DNA of 64,000 nt, taken from UBA2705 sp963977125 (GTDB lineage: Bacteria; Pseudomonadota; Alphaproteobacteria; Micavibrionales; Micavibrionaceae). The position numbers were made by a program, and so were the translations under genes. The stretch spans positions 310,001 to 374,000 of the forward strand of contig CAXBNJ010000002.1 in NCBI GenBank assembly GCA_963977125.1. Reading direction: 5' to 3'. The notes below the pieces were generated by a model, which saw only the letters and a list, made by a program, of their open reading frames with translations, was not told the DNA's origin and searched no databases. Below, in pieces: positions 53,860 through 62,377 of this stretch (positions are counted from its first letter, which is position 1; each line of letters opens with the position of its first letter).

Positions 53860-55383
53860 ATGCAGCTGCTCTCTCATGATTTTATACTTGATGGTTTAAA
53901 TATTTTATCGGGGCTATTCGTGACCTTTGTGGGGCTTGCTGCATTGCTAACTGTGGTGTTTTTTATCATCGACATGACGCAAACAAAAGACGCGGTGCGC
54001 AGAAACTACCCTGTCATTGGGCGCTTTAGAACATTATTTATCACGCTTGGTGAATTTTTCAGACAATATTTCTTCGCTATGGATCGCGAAGAAATGCCCT
54101 TTAACCGCGCGGAGCGTGAATGGGTCGATAGAGCCGCCAGAAACAAAGATAATACAATCGCCTTTGGATCAACAAAGAATCTCAGCCCTGCAGGCACGGC
54201 GATTTTTATAAATTGCGCCTTTCCAACTTTAGATGAAGATGCCATCGAAATGCAGCCCTATGAAATTGGCCCTTATTGCAATCAGCCTTATAACGCCCCC
54301 TCTTTTTTCAATATATCAGGTATGAGCTATGGCGCCCTATCAACGCCGGCTGTGCGTGCACTGTCAAAAGGCGCGAAGATGGCAAATTGCTGGTTAAACA
54401 CTGGCGAAGGTGGCTTATCGCCATATCACCTTGAAGGTGGCGCAGATATTATCATGCAAATCGGGACGGCTAAATACGGTGTGCGCGATGCGCAAGGTAA
54501 GCTCTGTGATGTTAAGTTAAAAGAAGTTGCCGCCCATGAACAAGTCAAAATGTTCGAACTTAAAATGAGCCAAGGCGCGAAACCGGGTAAAGGCGGCATT
54601 TTACCCGCGATTAAAGTCACAGAAGAGATCGCTCGAATACGTGGCATTCCCGCAGGCAAAGCGTCAATATCCCCTAATCGTCACCCTGAGATTAATAATG
54701 TGAGTGATATGCTCGATATGATCAATCACATCCGCCAAGTAACCGGTAAGCCTGTTGGTATTAAAACGGCTATAGGCTCTATGGAGTGGTTAGAATCTAT
54801 GTGTCAGGATATCCATGCACGCGGCATAAAAAGCGCCCCCGACTTCATCACGATTGATAGCGGCGATGGCGGTTCAGGCGCGGCGCCCATGTCGTTAATG
54901 GATAATGTCGGCATGAATATAAAAGAAGCCCTGCCCCTTACATCCGACGTCCTGCATAAATATGATCTAAGGGAACGCATTAAACTTATCGCCTCAGGTA
55001 AATTAATCACGCCCTCTGAAGTGGCTTGGGCTATGGCGAGCGGCGCAGATTTTATAAATTCAGGGCGTGGCTTCATGTTCTCGCTTGGCTGTATTCAAGC
55101 CTTAAAATGTAATAAGAACACCTGCCCAACGGGCGTTACCACACATAAAAAACATCTGCAAAAAGGCCTTAACCCCGAAGATAAAGCGGTTAAAGTCGCT
55201 AATTACTGCCTAAACATGATCAAAGAAGTGCAAACCATATCGCATTCATGCGGCGTTAATCGCCCGCGCCTTATGGGGCGCAAACATGTGCGTATCGTCC
55301 AAAGCAATGGCCGATCCATCCCGATGGATACGCTATACCCGCGCCCAGATATACAGGCCAAATATAAAAACACAAAATCTTGA
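53860..55383 (+). CDS. FMN-binding glutamate synthase family protein
   Basis: The 507 residues begin with membrane segments (about 15-45), followed by a glutamate-synthase central/FMN TIM-barrel domain: FNISGMSYGALSTPAVRALS, NTGEGGLSPYHLEGGADIIM, SPNRHPEINNVSDMLDMI, ITIDSGDGGSGAAPMSLMD. A cysteine-rich segment NKNTCPTGVTTHKK resembles the Fe-S region of GltB. It lacks the glutaminase domain and the C-terminal GXGXG domain, so it is not a full GOGAT. Such stand-alone proteins are of unknown activity. Confidence 0.85.
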   Translation: MQLLSHDFILDGLNILSGLFVTFVGLAALLTVVFFIIDMTQTKDAVRRNYPVIGRFRTLFITLGEFFRQYFFAMDREEMPFNRAEREWVDRAARNKDNTIAFGSTKNLSPAGTAIFINCAFPTLDEDAIEMQPYEIGPYCNQPYNAPSFFNISGMSYGALSTPAVRALSKGAKMANCWLNTGEGGLSPYHLEGGADIIMQIGTAKYGVRDAQGKLCDVKLKEVAAHEQVKMFELKMSQGAKPGKGGILPAIKVTEEIARIRGIPAGKASISPNRHPEINNVSDMLDMINHIRQVTGKPVGIKTAIGSMEWLESMCQDIHARGIKSAPDFITIDSGDGGSGAAPMSLMDNVGMNIKEALPLTSDVLHKYDLRERIKLIASGKLITPSEVAWAMASGADFINSGRGFMFSLGCIQALKCNKNTCPTGVTTHKKHLQKGLNPEDKAVKVANYCLNMIKEVQTISHSCGVNRPRLMGRKHVRIVQSNGRSIPMDTLYPRPDIQAKYKNTKS

Positions 55384-55420
55384 TATTCGTTTAATATCGG
55401 CCGCGCAAAGCTTTTACGGC

Positions 55421-56809
55421 TCAAGGGTTGCCTGCGGTTTCAAACAGCACGCTTTTCTCGCCCATATAGCCAGCCCATGCAAACCAATATGCGACATGGC
55501 CGGGCAAGCGCTTCAGTGTAATATCGCCGACTTTATTAATGAGCGTATCTTCCCTCACGGTCCAAATTTGTCCATCTTGCGATTTTAAGCCAGCATCAAA
55601 TTCATATGCGCCGCGCTCATAAGCGCGCACTGTGCGCGTATCTGCCTCACCAATCAGTACAACATTAATCGCGCCGACGCGGTCATTTAAAATGCGCCCA
55701 CCGCCAAAGGCCTCAAGCGGCCAAGCTTTTATGCCGCCAGTAAGGCGCAGACCAAAGATTTGAGTTTTGTTATCTAATCGGCCTTGCTGATCACCCAAGG
55801 CAGGAAACATTAAATCTTGCGAGGCAAAGTAATCTTTATAAACAACACCAGAGCCATAATCACGATTAAACCCTGTTTTAGGGCTAAGCACTTTTGTATC
55901 ATGATGCTGCGCCTTCCACTTCCCCCAACTTGTAATCACAACGGGGCGGATTTTTAAAGTCAGGCCAGAGCCACGCAATGCGCCGGATACAGGCTCACCT
56001 GTAAATTGGTTCCACAAAGACTCACTCTGACGGTCATACATTAATTTATTTGATTGATAGAGCAGCCCAGAAGAGCCAAAAGTAAACGGCTCTTTGATAC
56101 CCAATGCTATGCGCCCTTCGTGCTCTCCCTCATAAAGAATGGCTGCGCCACATAAAGTGCAATAAGCCAATGACACAGGGACGCCGCCAATCACATCATT
56201 AAACATTTCATGCCAGCCCATAATCCGTAAAGGATAAGCGCGCGCGTCCCCATTAATCTCTACGCCAAACACTTCATCATCATCAAGCAGGTAATCTGCG
56301 TCATCTGCCTTGATGAATTTTGGGGAATCTAGGGCGGGAATGCCATCCACATGAACGCCGCCCCAAACAATATCCTCGATCCGTATATCAAAATTGATAT
56401 TCGGATTAATGAAGCGGGCAAAGTTTTTATCTATAGATTGAAAGACCGTCGATTTATAAGCAAGGAAACTATGATGCGGCACAAGATCACCATGGCGTTG
56501 CTGCCATAGCATCCAGTGGAACCAGTCTTTCGCCGTCGTCTCCCCCGTGATTGCCTGCAGTGTCATATTAATCTCTGCTGCATTTAGCCGCGTATAGCGC
56601 AGGGCATTAATTAAATGCGGCGCAAGATCAGGCAGCCCGCGCTTTGCTATCCAAAGCAAGCTGCGCTGCGCGTCATCGCTATTGCCCAATGCGACATTTA
56701 ATGTATGGGTAAGCGCAGGATCTTTATCCGCGCTGCGAACAGCCCAAACACTCCCGACCAAGACAGAAGAAAAAACCACGAAATAAACGACAAACCAAAT
56801 ATGTTTCAT
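55421..56809 (-). CDS. DUF3179 domain-containing protein
   Basis: The start is placed at the ATG at 56809 (462 residues), which begins a signal anchor (MKHIWFVVYFVVFSSVLVGS); an ATG at 56827 is possible. The DUF3179 core is visible in DEVFGVEINGDARAYPLRIM, then GVPVSLAYCTLCGAAILYEG, FTFGSSGLLYQSNKLMYDRQ and SLWNQFTGEPVSG. The function of this family is not known. Its export signal suggests a periplasmic protein. It is divergent from arsR. Confidence 0.88.
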   Translation of the reverse strand: MKHIWFVVYFVVFSSVLVGSVWAVRSADKDPALTHTLNVALGNSDDAQRSLLWIAKRGLPDLAPHLINALRYTRLNAAEINMTLQAITGETTAKDWFHWMLWQQRHGDLVPHHSFLAYKSTVFQSIDKNFARFINPNINFDIRIEDIVWGGVHVDGIPALDSPKFIKADDADYLLDDDEVFGVEINGDARAYPLRIMGWHEMFNDVIGGVPVSLAYCTLCGAAILYEGEHEGRIALGIKEPFTFGSSGLLYQSNKLMYDRQSESLWNQFTGEPVSGALRGSGLTLKIRPVVITSWGKWKAQHHDTKVLSPKTGFNRDYGSGVVYKDYFASQDLMFPALGDQQGRLDNKTQIFGLRLTGGIKAWPLEAFGGGRILNDRVGAINVVLIGEADTRTVRAYERGAYEFDAGLKSQDGQIWTVREDTLINKVGDITLKRLPGHVAYWFAWAGYMGEKSVLFETAGNP

Positions 56810-56853
56810 GTCTATATATTCTCGCATTCCGCATAATTCGTTACATAATTTTA

Positions 56854-56882
56854 TTGACTCTCACTAACTTGTCGAGTATTCT
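56854..56882 (+). promoter_or_regulatory. Sigma-70 type promoter of arsR, leaderless configuration
   Basis: TTGACT at 56854-56859 and TATTCT at 56877-56882 are separated by exactly 17 bases. Transcription would start at about 56888-56889, which is the arsR ATG. No Shine-Dalgarno sequence lies between. Confidence 0.6.
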
Positions 56883-56888
56883 AGACAT

Positions 56889-57239
56889 ATGGACATGACA
56901 GATGCACTAACAATGTTTGACACTTTATCGCAAGAAACGCGCCTTGGCGCATTTCGGCTATTGGTTAAAGCTGGGCCAAAGGGTTTAGCGGCCGGTGCAT
57001 TAAGCGATCAAATGGGGACGCCGCATAATACAATGTCGTTTCACTTAAGCCATTTGACCCATGCGGGCATTATCAGCGCGCGGCGTGAGGGGCGATTTGT
57101 TATTTATGCGGCGAATTTTGAAAAGATCCAAGATTTAATTGGCTTCATGGTTAAGGATTGCTGCGCGGCTGAATTTGCCAATATACGCGATGATAAAACC
57201 AAAGGCTGTTCGATTATTGAACTTACTAATTGTTGTTAA
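56889..57239 (+). CDS. arsR: ArsR-family arsenic/metal-responsive repressor
   Basis: The 116-residue winged-helix repressor has the recognition helix in LSDQMGTPHNTMSFHLSHL and the wing in ISARREGRFVIYA. Cysteines cluster at positions 91-92 (KDCCAAE), 107 and the C-terminal 115-116 (NCC). That placement, rather than the CVC motif in helix 4, is seen in several alphaproteobacterial As(III) sensors. The promoter places the transcription start at the ATG at 56889; the in-frame ATG at 56895 is the alternative start. It is followed by an ArsI-like gene. Confidence 0.88.
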   Translation: MDMTDALTMFDTLSQETRLGAFRLLVKAGPKGLAAGALSDQMGTPHNTMSFHLSHLTHAGIISARREGRFVIYAANFEKIQDLIGFMVKDCCAAEFANIRDDKTKGCSIIELTNCC

Positions 57240-57266
57240 ACACACCACCACAGGAAGGATATTATT

Positions 57267-57731
57267 ATGAAACGCTTACATATTCACGCTAATGTCGAAA
57301 ATCTTGCTGAAAGCATCGCTTTTTACAACGCTCTTTTTGGCGCGGAGCCAAGCAAGACCAAAGACGATTACGCCAAATGGATGCTTGATGATCCGTATAT
57401 TAATTTCGCTATCTCAACACGCGGCGGTCAAATTGGTATTGACCATTTAGGTATCCAAGTTGATAAAGCCGATGAACTCGGCGCATTACGCGATCAAATA
57501 TCAGCCGCCAATATCAGCACACATAGTGATGGCGCAGCAACATGCTGTTACGCCAAATCGGAAAAATCATGGGTGCAAGATCCAAACGGCATTGCATGGG
57601 AGGCCTATCATACAATGGAAGACGCTCAAAGCTTCTCAGGCAAGACTAAAGCGACTTCTGAAGCGGCGGCCGACACAGGTGCTTGCTGCGTGCCTAAGGC
57701 CACTGAGAAGAAAACAGGCTGCTGCGGTTAA
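57267..57731 (+). CDS. arsI: ArsI/CadI family VOC metalloenzyme
   Basis: ArsI cleaves the carbon-arsenic bond of trivalent organoarsenicals using non-heme Fe(II). The 154 residues have the likely ligands His5, His60 and Glu112. The substrate-binding vicinal cysteines are at 93-94 (GAATCCYAKSEKSWVQDPNG). The C-terminal tail is Cys-rich (ACCVPKATEKKTGCCG). It lies 27 bases after arsR with AGGAAGG upstream, so it is in that operon. CadI-type cadmium-induced proteins have the same fold. Confidence 0.85.
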   Translation: MKRLHIHANVENLAESIAFYNALFGAEPSKTKDDYAKWMLDDPYINFAISTRGGQIGIDHLGIQVDKADELGALRDQISAANISTHSDGAATCCYAKSEKSWVQDPNGIAWEAYHTMEDAQSFSGKTKATSEAAADTGACCVPKATEKKTGCCG

Positions 57732-57769
57732 AGAAACGCTTCATAGAGCTTAAATAATTAAAGAAAATT

Positions 57770-57806
57770 GCGCTGCTATCCGTAAAGGGTTAGCAGCGCT
57801 TTATTA
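57770..57806. terminator. Stem-loop between convergent arsI and acr3
   Basis: A perfect 9-bp stem (gcgctgcta/tagcagcgc) with a 12-base loop is followed by TTTATT on the plus strand and by AATTTTCTTT on the minus strand. It is a moderate bidirectional terminator. Confidence 0.7.
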
Positions 57807-58856
57807 TGCGGTGGGTTTTGCAAAACGATTTTGGGTTTTATTGGCAAAGGCAACCAAAGACAGCATAACAGGCACTTCAACCAAAACGCCAACTACCGTG
57901 GCCAGTGCCGCACCTGAATTCAAACCAAACAGACCAATGGCAACAGCGACAGCGAGTTCAAAGAAGTTAGACGTGCCGATTAAAGCTGCGGGCGCAGCGA
58001 TATTAAACGGAATACGCCACAGATACGCCCAGCCATAAGCCACAGCAAAAATGCCATAGCTCTGCAAAATCAATGGCACAGCGATAAGCACGATGATTAA
58101 AGGCTGCCCGATAATTGTCTGCGCTTGGAAGCCAAATAATAATATAACAGTCGCAAGCAAGCCAATAATAGATGCCGGTTTAATCCGCGCAGTAAAGTCA
58201 GCGATACGCTTATGATCGCCCGTTTTATCGAGTTTCTTGCGGCTTACATAGCCCGCGCCTAGGGGAATAACAACATAGAGAACAACCGAGAGCAATAAAG
58301 TCTCCCACGGTACGTTAATATCAGTGACCCCCAACAGCAAAGCCGTAAGCGGCGCAAAAGCGAAGACCAGAATAATGTCATTAATAGACACTTGCACTAA
58401 GGTGTAATTGGCATCACCACGGACAAGCTGGCTCCAAACAAAAACCATTGCCGTGCAAGGCGCAACGCCAAGCAAAATCATGCCGGCGATATATTCCTTA
58501 GCCATATCAGGCGCAACCAGTCCTGAAAATATATGTTCGAAAAATAAGATACCCAAAGCCGCCATAGAAAACGGTTTGATCAACCAGTTAACGACTAAAG
58601 TCACGCACAGCCCCTTGGGCTTTTGACCAACATTTTTTAGGGATGAGAAATCGACATTGATCATCATCGGGTAAATCATCACCCAAATAAGAACAGCCAC
58701 CACCAGATTCACATTCGCATATTCAATGCGGGCAATGGATGTGAATAAATCAGGCATTAATAAACCAAGGCTGACCCCTGCTGTAATGCACAGCCCAACC
58801 CAAAGTGATAAATAACGCTCAAATATGCCCATAGGGCTAATGTCTATATCATTCAT
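57804..58856 (-). CDS. acr3: Arsenite efflux permease, ACR3 family
   Basis: This inner-membrane As(III) exporter has 350 residues and about ten membrane segments. The family signature GVAPCTAMVFVWSQL contains the conserved, functionally important cysteine, and GTSNFFELAVAVAIGLFG is also typical. Unlike most ars loci it converges on arsR-arsI and lies 19 bases downstream of an ABC-F gene on the minus strand, so it may be cotranscribed with that gene rather than under the local ArsR. Confidence 0.94.
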   Translation of the reverse strand: MNDIDISPMGIFERYLSLWVGLCITAGVSLGLLMPDLFTSIARIEYANVNLVVAVLIWVMIYPMMINVDFSSLKNVGQKPKGLCVTLVVNWLIKPFSMAALGILFFEHIFSGLVAPDMAKEYIAGMILLGVAPCTAMVFVWSQLVRGDANYTLVQVSINDIILVFAFAPLTALLLGVTDINVPWETLLLSVVLYVVIPLGAGYVSRKKLDKTGDHKRIADFTARIKPASIIGLLATVILLFGFQAQTIIGQPLIIVLIAVPLILQSYGIFAVAYGWAYLWRIPFNIAAPAALIGTSNFFELAVAVAIGLFGLNSGAALATVVGVLVEVPVMLSLVAFANKTQNRFAKPTA

Positions 58857-58875
58857 AACAACACCAATATTTTAC

Positions 58876-60750
58876 TTAGCCGTTTTGTGCATTCAGCCAT
58901 GTGGTTTCATTGGCTTCTAACTCTTTCAGAAGCTCATTATATTGCGCCTGCACAGCGCTGACTTTATCATTATCTTGCTTATAAAACTCAGGCGCGCTCA
59001 TTTGCGTTTCAAGCTCTATTTTTTCATCTTCTTGGCGTGAAATTAAGCGCTCTAATTTATCATTTTTCTTTTGCTGCTTGGCAGAGAGTTTCTTTTTATC
59101 AGACTCTTCACCTTTACTACCGCGTTCTTTTTTCTTACGGTTTTTTTCTTGTTTTTCTTCTTTACGTTTTTCACGTTTAGACGTGATCGTAAATTTACGG
59201 TAATCTTCCAAGTCACCATCAAAATGCAGGCAAGCGCCATCTTTTACAAGCCACAGCGTATCCGCAACGCGTTCGACCATGTTCGGATCGTGACTAACAA
59301 TAACAATTGCGCCTTCATAATTATTCAGCGCCTGTACCAACGCTTCGCGCGCATCAATATCAAGGTGGTTTGTCGGCTCATCGAGCAGCAAAAGATGCGG
59401 CGCATCAAAACTCATAAACGCAAACAGTAAACGCGCTTTTTCGCCACCACTCAGTGATCCAATTCTGTTATTCGCCAAATCATTAGAAAAACCAAACGCG
59501 CCGAGTTTCGCACGCACAGTTGGCTCACGAATATCAGGGTTGGTTTTGCACATTAAGTCCATCATCGCTTGATATGGGGTCGACTCCATATCAAGTTCTT
59601 CGGTTTGGTGCTGCGAGAAATAGCCAATGCGCAGTTTATTGGCGCGATAAACATCGCCTTTCATCACATCAAGCTTATCAGCAATCAGTTTAATCAGTGT
59701 CGATTTACCATTACCATTCGCACCGAGCAAAGCGATACGATCATCTTTATCAATGGTTTCATGGACATTGCGCAAAATCGGATTGCCCTCAGTATAGCCA
59801 ATATCCGCCTTATTAATTTGCAGCATCGGTGAGGGTATTTTATCCGGATTGGGGAATGTGAAATGTACTGCACGTTCAGCAATCGCCGCATCGACTAAAT
59901 CCATACGTTCTAGGGCTTTTACACGACTTTGCGCTTGGCGCGCTTTACTGGCTTTGGCTTTAAAGCGATCAACAAAGGCCTGCATATGCGCACGCTCAGT
60001 TTGTTGCTTTTCATACATTTTCTGTTGCAGGCCTTTAGCCGCGATACGCTCACGTTCAAAAGTATCGTAATTACCGCCATAGAGAGTCAGCTGCTGTGCA
60101 TCAACATGCACAACGTGATCAATACATTTATTCAACAATTCACGGTCATGTGAGATAATCAGTAATGTGTGCGGATAGTTTTCCAAATACACTTCAAGCC
60201 ACATAATCGCTTCGAGATCCAAGTGGTTTGTTGGCTCATCGAGCAGCAATATTTCTGGCTCAACGAACAAGGCTGCGGCCAAAGCCACACGCATACGCCA
60301 ACCACCACTAAACGATGAGAATGGTTCTTGGAGCTGTTCTTCACTAAAGCCTAACCCTGTGAGCAAAGTCGACGCTTTCGCAGGTGCGCTATACGCATCC
60401 ATATCAGCGAGGCTTTGATAAATTTCTGCAATTTTATTGGGGTCTGTTTCAGTCTCCGCTGCCGTCCAGAGCGCCGCCATCTCTTCATCTGCGGCAAGAA
60501 CAATATCAATTAACGGCGTATCTGTTTCAGGAATATCTTGGCGCACAATACCAATGCGCTGCTTGATATTCATACTGACCGTACCGCCATCAGCTTGTAT
60601 ATCGCCCATAATCAACTTAAATAATGTCGATTTGCCCGCACCGTTAACACCAACAACACCAACGCGCCAGCCATCCATAATATTAAGGCTGCAATCATCT
60701 AAGATTGTGCGTCCGGCGATTTTATAACTCAAATTTGATATTGTTAGCAT
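58876..60750 (-). CDS. ABC-F family ATPase (YheS/Uup type)
   Basis: These soluble twin-ABC proteins bind the ribosome. The 624 residues contain domain one (GVNGAGKSTLFKLIMG, signature FSGGWRMRVALAAAL, Walker B ILLLDEPTNHLDLEAI), a linker (EKQQTERAHMQAFVDRFKAK), domain two (GANGNGKSTLIKLIAD, signature SGGEKARLLFAF, LLLLDEPTNHLDIDAREAL) and a charged C-terminal extension (EKNRKKKERGSKGEE and a coiled coil). No membrane segments are present. I cannot assign it to EttA or a resistance subgroup with certainty. Confidence 0.93.
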   Translation of the reverse strand: MLTISNLSYKIAGRTILDDCSLNIMDGWRVGVVGVNGAGKSTLFKLIMGDIQADGGTVSMNIKQRIGIVRQDIPETDTPLIDIVLAADEEMAALWTAAETETDPNKIAEIYQSLADMDAYSAPAKASTLLTGLGFSEEQLQEPFSSFSGGWRMRVALAAALFVEPEILLLDEPTNHLDLEAIMWLEVYLENYPHTLLIISHDRELLNKCIDHVVHVDAQQLTLYGGNYDTFERERIAAKGLQQKMYEKQQTERAHMQAFVDRFKAKASKARQAQSRVKALERMDLVDAAIAERAVHFTFPNPDKIPSPMLQINKADIGYTEGNPILRNVHETIDKDDRIALLGANGNGKSTLIKLIADKLDVMKGDVYRANKLRIGYFSQHQTEELDMESTPYQAMMDLMCKTNPDIREPTVRAKLGAFGFSNDLANNRIGSLSGGEKARLLFAFMSFDAPHLLLLDEPTNHLDIDAREALVQALNNYEGAIVIVSHDPNMVERVADTLWLVKDGACLHFDGDLEDYRKFTITSKREKRKEEKQEKNRKKKERGSKGEESDKKKLSAKQQKKNDKLERLISRQEDEKIELETQMSAPEFYKQDNDKVSAVQAQYNELLKELEANETTWLNAQNG

Positions 60751-60898
60751 GGCTCTCTTTCCTTTAAAGCGGGAACTTAGTCCACCTACGCCAAAATTGC
60801 AATATCATTCCTGAGATTCTATGGATATAGAGCTCTGGAGAACATAGAGTATCATTATAGGGCATCATTAATGTGAGACGACTAATGTGAGGCAGCGA

Positions 60899-62176
60899 TT
60901 ATAAATCCGTGAACAGCCTAACAAATTCATCATTACGCCATGCATTGGCTCCGCCATACTGTAAATCTTGCGGCATGTTGCTTGGTGATTTCGCCTGCAA
61001 ATCAGGGGGCGCGACACTGGTTGCGGTGCGCGCAGGGGGGTTACTCACGGCAGAATCGACGGCATTATTCTGTCTCGTATTCTGTACTGTGTTTTCTGTT
61101 AGGTTCTGATCAATGCTTTTGGGCGCATTAATTGTTCTGCTATAGCCGCGCGTAACGCTGCGATATTGCAATTGTTCAAATAAGGACAGCTCAGAGCCCA
61201 CCGCCCCTGCATTCACCTGACGCCCCATTGTATTTTTAGTATCATGCGTGCCTTGAATACGCTGTGCGGTTTCCTGCAAGGTTGTTTTCGCTGTGCTTGT
61301 AAGGCTGCCATCACGACTTGATGTTGCGGGCTGCGCTTGGCTTCGACCACTCTCTACGCGGGCACCGAGAGCACGGGCGCGGGCTTGATCAGCAACAAAA
61401 GGCTGCGCACCAACAAAATTACGCAAGTTCCTGCGAGCGTAATAAGATGGCTCGGTTTGAAGGGGTGGGATTGAGGGAGCTGTCGTTGCGCGCGCAGAAT
61501 CCTGCTGATCCCTGCCTGTTTGGGCGAAATCCACATCATCATAGCGAAATTTATCATCAAACAACGTATAAATTTGTTCCAATGACCGTGGGCTTCCTGT
61601 TTGCTTATCGAAAAACACATTGGGGTTAGCGCCCGCCTCTCTAGGGAACATCTGCGCACCAATGGTGGACGGGTTATCTTTTTCAGCATTTAGAAATTCT
61701 GCCGCTTTGCCTGCCCCTAAGAAATGCGCCATATACAGCTCAGTGCTGCCAATATCGCCGTCAAAATTTTCACTTAAATACGCTTTATTATCAGCCGCGA
61801 GTTCTGCGGCCATCAGCGAGGCAATTTTAGGGTCATCACGTAGCGCCAATATAGACGCCCGCATCGCCGGGTCACTAACGCGGCCTTGCGCATTTATCGT
61901 TGCAGCTTCTTGGCCTAAGCCATATTTATCACCATGATCTTTAACCATAGCCAACCATGTAGAATCGATAAACTGATACAGCCCCGATGCCGAACTTGTG
62001 GTCGCTTTAGCATCATGGTCAAAATTACTTTCAGCGGCAGCTTGTTCCATTAAATAGGCAAAATCGACCCCTGTTTTATGGCTCGCGCTTTGGACAGCAT
62101 TCTGCACTCTCGCCCCAGCTCTGTGGTTAAGCGATTGTAAATATTGAACATTGCTTTGCGGCGCTGTAATACTCAT
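60899..62176 (-). CDS. Lytic transglycosylase (SLT domain) protein
   Basis: The 425 residues start with a goose-lysozyme-like SLT domain. The catalytic Glu49 is in LMEQAAAESNFDHDAKATTS, followed by SASGLYQFIDSTWLAMVKDH and ELYMAHFLGAGKAAEFL. The C-terminal half (about residues 215-425) is low-complexity, rich in Ala, Arg, Gln, Ser and Thr. No clear Sec signal peptide is visible, which is common for flagellar or secretion-associated muramidases in alphaproteobacteria. A role in making a gap in peptidoglycan for a large apparatus is possible but unproven. Confidence 0.85.
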   Translation of the reverse strand: MSITAPQSNVQYLQSLNHRAGARVQNAVQSASHKTGVDFAYLMEQAAAESNFDHDAKATTSSASGLYQFIDSTWLAMVKDHGDKYGLGQEAATINAQGRVSDPAMRASILALRDDPKIASLMAAELAADNKAYLSENFDGDIGSTELYMAHFLGAGKAAEFLNAEKDNPSTIGAQMFPREAGANPNVFFDKQTGSPRSLEQIYTLFDDKFRYDDVDFAQTGRDQQDSARATTAPSIPPLQTEPSYYARRNLRNFVGAQPFVADQARARALGARVESGRSQAQPATSSRDGSLTSTAKTTLQETAQRIQGTHDTKNTMGRQVNAGAVGSELSLFEQLQYRSVTRGYSRTINAPKSIDQNLTENTVQNTRQNNAVDSAVSNPPARTATSVAPPDLQAKSPSNMPQDLQYGGANAWRNDEFVRLFTDL

Positions 62177-62377
62177 CTGTACTCATTCCTGTATATAGGA
62201 CAGATATTACCTGTCTTCCCCTAGGATACACGCAAGAGCCATGCCAAAGTCACTTCAGATAAATGCCTTCTATAAAACGAACGACAAAACTAACGATACT
62301 CACGAGCCCAAAATTTTGCTAAACTATATGCTGATTATTTTTTTGACCACCGACCCGACCACCGAAAGGCCTCTCTT

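Noticed and set aside
59071..59430. A hydrophobic frame antisense to the ABC-F gene
   Set aside because: The Phe-rich sequence is the complement of the Lys/Glu-rich tail of the ABC-F protein.
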